Assembly (NCBI GenBank): GCA_052387905.1
Contig: JBQTIR010000021.1
Location: forward strand, 1-64,000
Direction of reading: 5' to 3'
Source of the DNA: JBQTII01 sp052387905
GTDB lineage: Bacteria > Actinomycetota > Actinomycetes > Sporichthyales > Sporichthyaceae
Length of the DNA stretch: 64,000 nucleotides
Positions 23,862 to 32,962 of the stretch are shown piece by piece. The translations under genes were made by a program, and so were the position numbers. The notes beneath the pieces are model-generated. The model had not been told where the DNA came from and ran no database searches. It saw only the letters and a list, made by a program, of their open reading frames with translations. The stretch's first letter is position 1; the number at the start of each line of letters is the position of its first letter.

Positions 23862-25784
23862 ATGATTCGGATTGCGGAGAGCGAAGAACTGCTCCCCCTG
23901 CAGATCGGTGAGGCGACCGGAATCTTCTCGGCCACCTGGCTGATGATCGCGCTGCCGCTCTTCGGTGCGGCCGTGTTGCTGATCGGCGGCAAGGGCACCG
24001 ACAAGTGGGGCCACCTGCTGGGCTGCGCCACGGTGTTCGGCTCGTTCGTCATCGGCTTCGCGCAGTTCCTGACGATGCTGGGCCGCGACAGCGACGAGCG
24101 CGCGGTCAATCAGCATCTCTACGACTGGCTGGACACCGGGGCGCTGAGGCTCGGGGTCGGCTTCCAGGTCGACCAGCTCTCGATCTGCTTCGTCCTGCTC
24201 ATCACCTTCGTGGGTTTCCTGATCCACGTGTACTCCGTGGAGTACATGGCTCATGATGCGCGCCGGCGTCGGTTCTTCGGTTACCTGAACCTGTTCGTGG
24301 CCTCGATGCTGCTGTTGGTGCTCGCCGATTCCTACTTGCTGCTCTTCGTCGGCTGGGAAGGCGTGGGCCTGGCCTCGTACCTGCTGATCGGTTTCTGGCA
24401 GCACGTCCCGGAGTACGCGACCGCGGCCAAGAAGGCGTTCGTGATGAACCGCATCGGCGACATCGGTCTGCTGATCGCGATGTTCATCATGTTCGACCAG
24501 TACGGCGCCTTCGGGTTCGAGCAGGTCTTCGCCTCCGTCGAGGGGTCGAGTGCCGGCATCCACACGGCGATCGGCCTCATGCTGCTGCTCGGCGCGGTCG
24601 GCAAGTCCGCCCAGTTCCCGCTGCAGGCCTGGCTGCTCGATGCCATGGCCGGTCCCACCCCGGTCTCCGCGCTGATCCACGCGGCCACGATGGTCACCGC
24701 GGGCGTCTACCTGATCGTGCGTTCCGCGCCGATCTACAACCTCTCCGACACCGCCCAGTTGGTCGTTGCCCTCGTCGGCGCCATCACGCTGCTGATGGGC
24801 GCGATCATCGGCACCGCCAAGGACGACATCAAGAAGGCGCTCGCCGCCTCGACGATGTCGCAGATCGGGTACATGGTGCTCGCCGCTGGTCTGGGGCCCG
24901 CCGGGTACGCCTTTGCGATCTTCCACCTGCTGACCCACGGCTTCTTCAAGGCCGGATTGTTCCTGTCCGCCGGCTCGGTCATGCACGGGATGCACGACAG
25001 CACCGACATGCGCCGGTACGGCCATCTGCGTAAGTACATGCCGGTGACCTATGTCTGCTTCGGGCTGGGCTTCCTGGCGATCATCGGCATTCCGCCCTTC
25101 GCCGGTTTCTGGTCCAAGGACAAGATCATTGAGTCGGCGTTCGGCGACAACTTCGGCCTCGGCCTGTGCGCGCTCCTGGGCGCCGCGATCACCGCGTTCT
25201 ACATGAGCCGCGTGATGATCATGACCTTTTTCGGCGACAAGCGCTGGGACGACGAGATCCATCCGCACGAGTCACCGAAGACGATGACCGTGCCGGTCTG
25301 CGTCCTGGCCGCAGGCGCCGTGCTCGGCGGGGTGCTGCTGATCAACGATGGCATCGTGCACTGGCTGGAGCCGGTGGTCGGCGAGGAACACCATGACCTG
25401 TGGGCCCCGATCTGGGTGTTCACCGCGATGACGCTCGGCGCGGTGGCTCTCGGTGTCGGCGTCGCCTACCGCCTCTACGCGGTCGCCGAGATTCCGCGCA
25501 CGCAACCGGCTGCCGGCGCGCTCACCAACGCCGTCCGGGCCGACCTCTACCAGGACTCCATCAACGAGGCCGCCTTCATGCGACCCGGGCAATGGACGAC
25601 TCGAATGCTGGTTTGGGCCGACAACCGCGGCCTGGACGGGATCGTCAACGGCCTGGCCGCGCTGCTCGGCGGAACGGCGAGCCGGGTCCGGCGAGTGCAG
25701 GCCGGTCTGGTGCGTTCCTACGCGCTGACCATGTTCGTCGGTGCTGCGCTCGCGGTCGGAGCTGTTCTGGTGGTGCGACTGTGA
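23862..25784 (+). CDS. nuoL: NADH-quinone oxidoreductase subunit L
   Basis: Antiporter-like proton-pumping subunit, 640 residues with many hydrophobic helices and a long lateral C-terminal region. The conserved core GWEGVGLASYLLIGFW and the lysine-helix region KSAQFPLQAWLLDAM (probable proton-path lysine) are present. The start follows a GAGGA site after nuoK. A 111-bp gap, unusual in this operon, separates it from nuoM. Confidence 0.97.
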   Translation: MIRIAESEELLPLQIGEATGIFSATWLMIALPLFGAAVLLIGGKGTDKWGHLLGCATVFGSFVIGFAQFLTMLGRDSDERAVNQHLYDWLDTGALRLGVGFQVDQLSICFVLLITFVGFLIHVYSVEYMAHDARRRRFFGYLNLFVASMLLLVLADSYLLLFVGWEGVGLASYLLIGFWQHVPEYATAAKKAFVMNRIGDIGLLIAMFIMFDQYGAFGFEQVFASVEGSSAGIHTAIGLMLLLGAVGKSAQFPLQAWLLDAMAGPTPVSALIHAATMVTAGVYLIVRSAPIYNLSDTAQLVVALVGAITLLMGAIIGTAKDDIKKALAASTMSQIGYMVLAAGLGPAGYAFAIFHLLTHGFFKAGLFLSAGSVMHGMHDSTDMRRYGHLRKYMPVTYVCFGLGFLAIIGIPPFAGFWSKDKIIESAFGDNFGLGLCALLGAAITAFYMSRVMIMTFFGDKRWDDEIHPHESPKTMTVPVCVLAAGAVLGGVLLINDGIVHWLEPVVGEEHHDLWAPIWVFTAMTLGAVALGVGVAYRLYAVAEIPRTQPAAGALTNAVRADLYQDSINEAAFMRPGQWTTRMLVWADNRGLDGIVNGLAALLGGTASRVRRVQAGLVRSYALTMFVGAALAVGAVLVVRL

Positions 25785-25895
25785 CGCAGCTCAACGCAGC
25801 GAGGAACGAGCGAGGCAGAGGTTGCGGCACCGTGGGCACTGTGAACGAACTGAGGACTGGTCAGGTATGTACCCGAGTGTGGCAGGAGACCGGTC
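25785..25895. other. Gap inside the nuo operon between nuoL and nuoM
   Basis: The other nuoB-N junctions overlap, abut or are separated by about a dozen bases, but this one is 111 bp. It contains the short repeated purine-rich string GAGGAACGAGCGAGG and a half-match to a Rex site (TGTGAACGAA at about 25840). I see no gene, clear promoter or terminator. Confidence 0.5.
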
Positions 25896-27506
25896 GTGGA
25901 TGACTTCCCCTGGCTGACGGTCGCGCTCTGCGTGCCGCTGGCCGGCGCGATCGCCATCGCCTTTGCCCCGAGAGCGAATGCCGAACTGGTCAAGCGGATA
26001 GCGTTGGCGGCCTCGCTGGTGACCTTGGCCGTGGTGATGGCCGCGTCCTTCGACTACGACCAGGACGGCATCGCCTATCAGCTGGTCGAGGACCACTCCT
26101 GGATCAAGGAATTCGGTGTCAGCTACGCCCTCGGCGTGGACGGCATCGGCTTCGTGATGATCCTGCTGACCGCGGCACTCATGCCGATCCTGATGCTCGC
26201 CGCCTGGCGTGACCTGGAGGTGGGGGAGCACGCCCAAGGCGCCGAGGGTGGGGGGTCGGCCAAGCTCTACTTCTCGATGATGCTGGTCCTGGAGTCCATG
26301 GCGATCGGGCAGTTCGCCGCCCTGGATGTCTTCCTCTTCTACGTGCTGTTCGAGGCCATGCTGATCCCGATGTACGTGCTGATCGGACGCTTCGGCGGCC
26401 CGCAGCGCCAGTACGCCGCGGTGAAGTTCCTGCTCTACAACCTGCTCGGCGGCCTGCTCATGCTCGTCGCGGTCATCTGGATCTACTTCGCCGGACCGGG
26501 TGGGGACAAGGCCTACTTCCTGCCGGATCTCATCGGCTACGACTTCGGCACCGAGACCGCGCGTTGGATGTTCCTCGGGTTCTTCGTCGCCTTCGCGATC
26601 AAGGCCCCGCTGTGGCCCTTCCACACCTGGCTGCCCGACGCGATGGCCGAGGCGACGCCGAGCAACGGCGTGCTGCTCTCCGGCATCCTGGACAAGGTCG
26701 GCGTCTTCGCGATGCTGCACCTGTGCCTGCCGTTGTTCCCGGAAGCCAGTCGATGGTTCGCGCCGACGATCATCGTCCTCGCCTGCGTCAGCATCATCTA
26801 CGGCGCCCTCGTCGCAATCGGCCAGACCGACATGAAGCGCCTGATCGCCTACGCCTCGGTGTCGCACTTCGGCTTCATCGTGCTGGGGATCTTCGTGATG
26901 ACCAGTCAGGGTCAGGCCGGTGCGACGCTCTACATGATCAACCACGGCTTCGCGACCGCAGCCTTCCTGCTGGTGGCCGGCTTCATGATGTCGCGGCGGG
27001 GCTCGCGCCTGGTCACGGCCTACGGGGGCGTGCAGAAGGTGGCGCCGATGCTGGCCGGAACCTTCCTGTTCGCTGGCCTGGCCAACCTGGCCCTGCCGGG
27101 GCTGGCGCCCTTCATCAGTGAGTTCATGGTGCTGGTCGGGACCTACTCGCGGTACCCGCTCGCCGGGGTGGTGGCCACGATCGGTGTGCTGCTCGCGGCG
27201 CTCTACGTGCTGATCGCCTACCAGCGCACGATGGCCGGCGAGCTCATGCCGGGCAACGAGAACACCGCGGACCTGCGGACCCGGGAGATCACGGTTCTCG
27301 CGCCGATCGTCGTGGTCATTCTCGCGCTGGGCTTCTTCCCCAAGCCGGCGCTGGACCTGATCGACCCAGCGGTCGAACGCACCTTGGAACAGGTGGGCCG
27401 GACCGACCCCAGGGTCAAGTTCCCTGCAGAGGCCGCTAGCTCCGAGGCCTTTCGCAGCGAACTCACGATCGAATTCGACCGGGTCAAGTCCGAGGAGCCG
27501 AAGTGA
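25896..27506 (+). CDS. nuoM: NADH-quinone oxidoreductase subunit M
   Basis: Second antiporter-like subunit, 536 residues with about 14 helices. The helix carrying the conserved glutamate (FYVLFEAMLIPMYVLIG) and the lysine segment KAPLWPFHTWLPDAM are present. GTG start with AGGAG eight bases upstream. The stop overlaps nuoN by four bases (GTGA). Confidence 0.97.
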   Translation: MDDFPWLTVALCVPLAGAIAIAFAPRANAELVKRIALAASLVTLAVVMAASFDYDQDGIAYQLVEDHSWIKEFGVSYALGVDGIGFVMILLTAALMPILMLAAWRDLEVGEHAQGAEGGGSAKLYFSMMLVLESMAIGQFAALDVFLFYVLFEAMLIPMYVLIGRFGGPQRQYAAVKFLLYNLLGGLLMLVAVIWIYFAGPGGDKAYFLPDLIGYDFGTETARWMFLGFFVAFAIKAPLWPFHTWLPDAMAEATPSNGVLLSGILDKVGVFAMLHLCLPLFPEASRWFAPTIIVLACVSIIYGALVAIGQTDMKRLIAYASVSHFGFIVLGIFVMTSQGQAGATLYMINHGFATAAFLLVAGFMMSRRGSRLVTAYGGVQKVAPMLAGTFLFAGLANLALPGLAPFISEFMVLVGTYSRYPLAGVVATIGVLLAALYVLIAYQRTMAGELMPGNENTADLRTREITVLAPIVVVILALGFFPKPALDLIDPAVERTLEQVGRTDPRVKFPAEAASSEAFRSELTIEFDRVKSEEPK

Positions 27507-29062
27507 CCAGCATGAATGATCTGGTGCTGGCGGCTCCGCTGATCGAGTCGCCCGACCTCGACTACTACCTGCTCTCTCCGATGCTCGTCGTGTTCGGCGT
27601 CGCCATCGTCGGGGTGCTCGTCGAAGCCTTCGTGCCCCGCGCGCAGCGCGTGGCCGTGCAGGTCGGCCTCGCGATTGCCGGGCTGGTGAGCGCGCTCGCG
27701 TTGGTGATCAGCCTGCACGACAAGAACGAGATCGTGGCCGAGGGTGCGCTGGCGATCGATGGCGCGACGTTGTTCATGCAGGGCACGATCCTGGGGCTCG
27801 GCGTGCTCGCCATCATGCTGGTCGCCGAACAGAAGGTCAGTGTCGGCGGGGAGTTCGCGTCCTCGGGATCCACCGTTCCGGGCTCGGCCGCGGAGCGGCA
27901 GGTCAACGAGGCGGGCTGGGTCCAGACCGAGGTCTACCCGCTGCTGATGTTCTCCATCGGCGGCATGCTGGTCTTCCCCGCGGCGAACGACCTGCTGCTG
28001 ATGTTCATCGCCCTCGAGGTTCTCTCGCTGCCGCTGTACCTGCTGTGCGGCCTCGCCCGACGCCGTCGCCTGCTCTCCCAGGAAGCGGCACTGAAGTACT
28101 TCCTGCTCGGGGCGTTCTCCTCGGCGTTCTTCCTCTACGGCGTCGCGATGCTCTACGGCTACGCCGGCAGCGTGAAACTCGATGACATCGCCACCGCGGT
28201 CTCCGGTAACGCCGAGAACGACGCGTTGTTGCTCTTCGGCATGGCGCTGCTCGCCGTCGGACTGCTCTTCAAGGTCGGTGCGGTCCCGTTCCACGCCTGG
28301 ACGCCGGACGTCTACCAGGGCGCGCCGACCCCGATCACCGGCTTCATGGCTGCGGCGACCAAGGTGGCCGCGTTCGGGGCGTTGCTGCGGGTCTTCTACG
28401 TCGGACTCGGCGCTGCCAAGTGGGACTGGCACCCGATGTTCTGGGCCATCGCCATCCTGACGATGGTCTTCGGCTCGATCGTCGCGCTCGTGCAGACCGA
28501 CATCAAGCGGATGCTCGCCTACTCCTCGATCGCGCACGCCGGCTTCATCCTCGTCGGCCTGGTCGCGACCAACCAGGAGGGGCTGTCCTCGACGCTGTTC
28601 TACCTGCTCACCTACGGCTTCATGACGATCTCGGCGTTCGCCCTGATCTCGCTGGTGCGCGATTCCGCGGGCGAGGCCACCCACCTGTCCCAGTGGGCCG
28701 GGCTCGGGCGGCGCTCACCGATCGTGGCCGGTGCCTTCGCGTTCTTATTGCTGGCGATGGCCGGCATTCCGCTGACCAGTGGCTTCATCGGCAAGTTTGC
28801 GGTGTTCTCCGCCGCGATCTCGGCGGGCGCCACCCCGCTGGTCGTGGTCGGGGTGCTCTCCAGCGCGATCGCCGGCTTCTTCTACGTCCGGGTGATCGTG
28901 CTGATGTTCTTCTCCGCGCCGGCGGCGGACGGGCCCCGGGTCGTCGTGCCCAGCCTGCTGACCACCATGGCGATCAGTATCGGCGTTGCGGTTACGGTGG
29001 TGCTCGGCGTCATCCCGCAGCCGGTCCTGGACCTGGCCGACAAGGCATTCCTGATCAGCTGA
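27503..29062 (+). CDS. nuoN: NADH-quinone oxidoreductase subunit N
   Basis: Third antiporter-like subunit, 519 residues and about 14 helices. It has the conserved segments FIALEVLSLPLYLLCG and KVGAVPFHAWTPDVYQGAP, with the lysine of the proton path. The GTG start overlaps nuoM; an ATG nine bases later is an alternative. It completes a full nuoA-N set, so the complex should be a functional 14-subunit proton pump. Confidence 0.97.
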   Translation: MTSMNDLVLAAPLIESPDLDYYLLSPMLVVFGVAIVGVLVEAFVPRAQRVAVQVGLAIAGLVSALALVISLHDKNEIVAEGALAIDGATLFMQGTILGLGVLAIMLVAEQKVSVGGEFASSGSTVPGSAAERQVNEAGWVQTEVYPLLMFSIGGMLVFPAANDLLLMFIALEVLSLPLYLLCGLARRRRLLSQEAALKYFLLGAFSSAFFLYGVAMLYGYAGSVKLDDIATAVSGNAENDALLLFGMALLAVGLLFKVGAVPFHAWTPDVYQGAPTPITGFMAAATKVAAFGALLRVFYVGLGAAKWDWHPMFWAIAILTMVFGSIVALVQTDIKRMLAYSSIAHAGFILVGLVATNQEGLSSTLFYLLTYGFMTISAFALISLVRDSAGEATHLSQWAGLGRRSPIVAGAFAFLLLAMAGIPLTSGFIGKFAVFSAAISAGATPLVVVGVLSSAIAGFFYVRVIVLMFFSAPAADGPRVVVPSLLTTMAISIGVAVTVVLGVIPQPVLDLADKAFLIS

Positions 29063-29096
29063 TCCGCAGTACGCCGGCGGGAGGAAGGAGTTCGAC

Positions 29097-30095
29097 GTGG
29101 CGACCAGCCTCGGTCTGGACACCGACCGCATCGACTCCGGTCTCGTCGAGGGCATCAAGGCCGGCATGGACGCCGTGGAGATCATGCTCCGCGACGCCGT
29201 GAAGAGTGACTATCCGTTCGTCACCGAGACCTCGCGTCACCTTGTCGACGCCGGCGGCAAGCGCTTCCGTCCGTTGCTGGTGCTGGTTGCCGCGCAGTTC
29301 GGCGATCCGCACGCACCGGGCATCGAAGCCTCAGCCGTCGTCTGCGAGCTCACGCACCTCGGCACGCTGTACCACGACGACGTCATGGACGAGGCAACGA
29401 TGCGCCGGGGGGCGCAGAGCGCGAACTCCCGCTGGGACAACACGGTCGCGATTCTCACCGGGGACTTCCTCTTCGCCCGGGCCTCGGACCTGCTCGCCGA
29501 TCTCGGCCCGGAGTGTGTGCGCATCCAGGCCCGCACCTTCGAGCGGCTGTGCACCGGCCAGATCCGGGAGACCGTCGGACCGGGGGAGAACGACGACCCG
29601 ATGGAGCACTACCTCGCTGTCGTGGCGGACAAGACCGGCTCGCTGATCGCCACCGCAGCTCGCTTCGGCGCCCTGCTCGCCGGCGCCGCGCCCGAGATCG
29701 TCGACTGCCTCACCCGATTCGGGGAGCGGATCGGCGTCGCCTTCCAGCTCTCCGACGACCTGCTCGACATCGCGAGCGAGTCGGATGAGTCCGGTAAGAC
29801 CCCGGGCACGGACCTGCGCGAAGGCGTCCCGACCTTGGCTGTCCTGCACGCCCTGGCCTCGACCGACCCGGCGGATGCCCGGTTGCAGGAACTCCTGCGG
29901 TCCGACCTCACCGCGGACGCCCCCCATGCCGAGGCGCTGGCGTTACTGCGCGCGAACAAGGCCATGGCCGTCGCCCGAGCCGACCTCGCCGCCTGGGCCG
30001 ACGAAGCCCGTGCGGCCCTCGCCCCGCTCCCCGCCGGGCCGGCCCGTGAGGTGTTGGAGTTTCTCTGCGACGCGGTCGTTGAACGCTCCTCTTAG
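29097..30095 (+). CDS. Polyprenyl diphosphate synthase (probable menaquinone side chain)
   Basis: Trans-isoprenyl chain-elongating synthase of 332 residues. GGKRFRP (53-59), the first aspartate-rich motif DDVMD (94-98) and the second SDDLLD are all present. The residue two before the first motif is Tyr (LYHDD), and the length fits a long-chain (hepta- to nonaprenyl) product rather than farnesyl diphosphate; chain length is inference. GTG start with AAGGAG upstream, 34 bp after nuoN and in the same direction. With the geranylgeranyl reductase at the front, this places menaquinone tail synthesis and saturation on both sides of complex I. Confidence 0.9.
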   Translation: MATSLGLDTDRIDSGLVEGIKAGMDAVEIMLRDAVKSDYPFVTETSRHLVDAGGKRFRPLLVLVAAQFGDPHAPGIEASAVVCELTHLGTLYHDDVMDEATMRRGAQSANSRWDNTVAILTGDFLFARASDLLADLGPECVRIQARTFERLCTGQIRETVGPGENDDPMEHYLAVVADKTGSLIATAARFGALLAGAAPEIVDCLTRFGERIGVAFQLSDDLLDIASESDESGKTPGTDLREGVPTLAVLHALASTDPADARLQELLRSDLTADAPHAEALALLRANKAMAVARADLAAWADEARAALAPLPAGPAREVLEFLCDAVVERSS

Positions 30096-31273
30096 CCGAG
30101 GGTGGTGGCCATCCGGGCGACGATCTCGGTGACCACGGCGCGGGAGGTGGCGAAATTGAGGCGGACGTGGCCGTCGCTGCCGGCGCCGAACGGAATGCCG
30201 TCGGAGAGGGCAACCTTGCCGCGCTCCAGGAAGGCCTGGAACGGACTCGGCGTCAGATTCAGGGCGCGGCAGTCCAGCCAGGCGAGGTAGGTGGCCTCCG
30301 GGGCGGTCCACTCGATGCCGGGAAGCTGGGTGCGCACCTCGTGCGCGAGGTGGTCGCGGACACCGGCCAGATGGGTCAGCAGGGCGTCGAGCCAGGCGTC
30401 GGAGTCGGTGAAGGCCGCGACGGAGGCGGCCACCCCGAGGATCCCGGCCGCGCCGCGGTGACGGTAGGACTGGGCGCTGAGCCAGGCCTCGTCCGCGGGG
30501 GAACCGCAGACCGCGACAGCGGCGTGCAGCCCGGCGAGGTTGAAGGCCTTGCTGGCCGAATGCAGGGTCAGGGTGCGCGCGGCGACCTCGGGGCCGAGGG
30601 AGGCGAACGGGATGTGGCGACGGGGGGCGAAGACCAGCGGCGCGTGAATCTCATCGGCGACCACGCGCACGTCGTGGCGCAGCACGACGCCAGCGAGCGC
30701 CCGGAGCTCGGTCTCGGTGTAGGCCCGCCCCAGTGGGTTGTGCGGGTTGCACAGCAGCAGCAGGCGCCCGCCCGCCGCGAAGGCGGCATCGAGGGCGTCG
30801 AGGTCGAGTGCCCACGCGCTGTCGGGCCCGGTGCGCACCGCCGGGATCTCCACCAGGGCGCGGCCGGCTTCCGTGGTCGCGGTGCGGAACGGGTAGTACA
30901 CCGGGGTGGGCACGACGACCGAATCGCCGGGTGAGGTGAAGCCTTCGATCCACAGCTCGACCCCGCGCATCACGTCGCGGAGCAGCAGGACGTGGTCCGG
31001 ATCGACAGACCACCGGTACCGACGCTCGGCGAACGCGCTGAACGCGGCGCCGAGCTGGGGATCCCGCAGGTCGAGGGCGTACCCGAAGTCCCCACCGCGG
31101 CCCAGCGCATCGGTGACGGCCGCAGCCACCGCAGGTGCCGGGTCGAAGTCCATCTCCGCCACCCAGGCGGGTAGGACATCAGCCGGATAGGCCTGCCACT
31201 TCATGCTGCGCCGCGCCCGCAGCCTCGCCAGGTCCAGCTCGTCGAAGTCGAACCCGGCTGCCTGCAGGTTCAT
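30092..31273 (-). CDS. PLP-dependent aminotransferase/C-S lyase, PatB/MalY type
   Basis: Fold-type I PLP enzyme of 393 residues resembling cystathionine beta-lyases of the PatB family. The PLP lysine is K242 in HSASKAFNLAG, and the cofactor aspartate lies in VVADEIHAPLV. The N-terminus (FDELDLARLRARRSMKW) matches the family start, which supports ATG 31273 although no good ribosome site is seen; an internal ATG at 31204 is less likely. It starts 11 bp after the S33 peptidase stop, so the two are probably co-transcribed. It converges with the polyprenyl synthase and overlaps it by four bases. It may instead be a general aminotransferase. Confidence 0.85.
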   Translation of the reverse strand: MNLQAAGFDFDELDLARLRARRSMKWQAYPADVLPAWVAEMDFDPAPAVAAAVTDALGRGGDFGYALDLRDPQLGAAFSAFAERRYRWSVDPDHVLLLRDVMRGVELWIEGFTSPGDSVVVPTPVYYPFRTATTEAGRALVEIPAVRTGPDSAWALDLDALDAAFAAGGRLLLLCNPHNPLGRAYTETELRALAGVVLRHDVRVVADEIHAPLVFAPRRHIPFASLGPEVAARTLTLHSASKAFNLAGLHAAVAVCGSPADEAWLSAQSYRHRGAAGILGVAASVAAFTDSDAWLDALLTHLAGVRDHLAHEVRTQLPGIEWTAPEATYLAWLDCRALNLTPSPFQAFLERGKVALSDGIPFGAGSDGHVRLNFATSRAVVTEIVARMATTLG

Positions 31274-31284
31274 CTGATAAGGCG

Positions 31285-32913
31285 TCAGAATCCGCGCATG
31301 GGCAGCAGGCCGATGATCGACTCCAACGGTGAGCGGTCCATCGGTGTCGGCGGCTCGGGTGCGGGAGCCACCGGAGCGCCCAGACTCGTGGCTCCGTAGG
31401 TCTGCAGGCCGGGCCGCGGCTTGGCGACCGGCTTGCAGGTGACGTCGGCGGCGTTACCGGACCGCCTCGTCGGCAGTGCACCGTCGAGCATGTATTGCTC
31501 GATGATGTTCTCGATGCAGCCGTTGCCGTTGAGGGACCCGGAGTGCGTGGTGGCGCGCGACTCGGCGACCAGGCGGGACTTCGGGAACAGCGACCGCACG
31601 GCCAGGGCGCCGGCGTAGGGTGTCGCGGCGTCGAGCGTGGCGTTGATGAGCAGAATCGGCGGGGCCGCGCTGCCGTCGATCGGCAACGGGGTGCCGGCGG
31701 CCGCCGGCCAGTACAGGCAGGCGGTGTTGAACCAGGTGTTGGCCCACGTCAGCAGCGGGGCCTTCGCAGCGGTGGCGAAGGCGTCCGGGCGCCAGGTGTT
31801 GCGGTAGGAGCGCGGCCACTGTTTGTCGGTGCACTGGACGGCGTTGTACACCGCGAAGAGGTTGTCGTCGGAGGACTGGGCGTCGGCGCGGGCGACCTTC
31901 ATCTCGGACATGTCCCGGTTGTGCACCCAGTCGGCGAAGGCGCCGGCGGCTTCGGGCCAGAGGAACTCGGCATACATGGCCCGGGTGAAGACGTCGGTCC
32001 AGTCGTTGGCGTCGATGCCCTGGGCACCCTGCTTCTGCAGCTTCGCCAGGACGGCGTAGAACTTCTTACGCACGGCCTTGGTGCTGCCGCCCAGGTCATA
32101 GGTGCGCTGATGGCGCGCGACCCAGGAGAAGAATTCGGTCGCCGCCTTCTCGAAGGCGCGGTCCTGGGCGAGCTGCGCCTGGTACCAGACGCGGCCGGGG
32201 TGCACGTTGCCGTCGAGGACCATGCGCTTGACCCGGGTCGGGAACATGGTGGCGTACACCTGGCCGAGGTAGGTGCCGTAGGAGAAGCCGTAGTAGGTGA
32301 TTTGCTCGACGTTCAAGGCCTGGCGCAGTGCGTCCAGGTCCCGAGCGCTGTCGGTGGTCTTCATGTGCTCCAGCAGCGCCCCGTGCTTGTTCCCGCAGGC
32401 GGTCGCGTACTTCTTCGAGCGCGCCAGCCACGCCTTCTCGCTCGCCGTCAGCTCCGATCCCTGGCGGGCGGGCACGTAGGCCGGTCGCCTGCCGGTCGCG
32501 TAGTCCTTATCGCAGGAGATCGCGGGGCGTGATTCCCCGACCCCGCGTGGGTCGAAGCCGATCCAGTCGTACCCGGCGGCGCCAGGAACGCCGTCGCCCA
32601 GGCCGGAGAATCCCAGACCGCTGGCGCCGGGACCGCCGGGGTTGCCGGTCGCCACGCCCTGGTACTGCTCGCCCTTGGCGGCCTTCACCCGGGATACGGC
32701 GAGCTTGATCTGCTTACCGTCGGGCTTCGACCAGTCCAGCGGGACGCGCAAGAACCCGCACTCATCGGCCGAGACGCTGAACCCGGAGCAGCTACCGAAG
32801 TTGATGGAGAAGGCAGCGGTGGCCGCCGGACTGGCTTGCGCGGGCCCGAGCGTCACCACCCCGGCCGTGCCGGCCAGCAGTGCTGTCGCCAGCGTGGGTA
32901 CGGCGGTGCGCAT
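31285..32913 (-). CDS. Secreted S33 tripeptidyl aminopeptidase-like hydrolase (paralog 1)
   Basis: Alpha/beta-hydrolase of 542 residues with a signal peptide (about 1-28, ending near AQASPA). The nucleophile elbow is GFSYGTYLG (S211). A C-terminal TAP-like region contains the predicted acid in NATLDAATPYAG and the histidine in ATTHSGSLNGNGC. The family includes Streptomyces tripeptidyl aminopeptidase, which trims tripeptides from protein N-termini outside the cell. The start is one of two adjacent ATGs (32916 and 32913); the second has the better spacing from GGGGGA. It lies just downstream of paralog 2, followed by the aminotransferase. Confidence 0.88.
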   Translation of the reverse strand: MRTAVPTLATALLAGTAGVVTLGPAQASPAATAAFSINFGSCSGFSVSADECGFLRVPLDWSKPDGKQIKLAVSRVKAAKGEQYQGVATGNPGGPGASGLGFSGLGDGVPGAAGYDWIGFDPRGVGESRPAISCDKDYATGRRPAYVPARQGSELTASEKAWLARSKKYATACGNKHGALLEHMKTTDSARDLDALRQALNVEQITYYGFSYGTYLGQVYATMFPTRVKRMVLDGNVHPGRVWYQAQLAQDRAFEKAATEFFSWVARHQRTYDLGGSTKAVRKKFYAVLAKLQKQGAQGIDANDWTDVFTRAMYAEFLWPEAAGAFADWVHNRDMSEMKVARADAQSSDDNLFAVYNAVQCTDKQWPRSYRNTWRPDAFATAAKAPLLTWANTWFNTACLYWPAAAGTPLPIDGSAAPPILLINATLDAATPYAGALAVRSLFPKSRLVAESRATTHSGSLNGNGCIENIIEQYMLDGALPTRRSGNAADVTCKPVAKPRPGLQTYGATSLGAPVAPAPEPPTPMDRSPLESIIGLLPMRGF

Positions 32914-32962
32914 CATGGGTCCCCCGGATCGATGGTGCGAGGTGGTCAAGGCCTGCGGCCGA

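Noticed and set aside
25838..25855. Second Rex operator before nuoM
   Set aside because: Only the left half (TGTGAA) matches; the right half is unrelated to TTCACAA.
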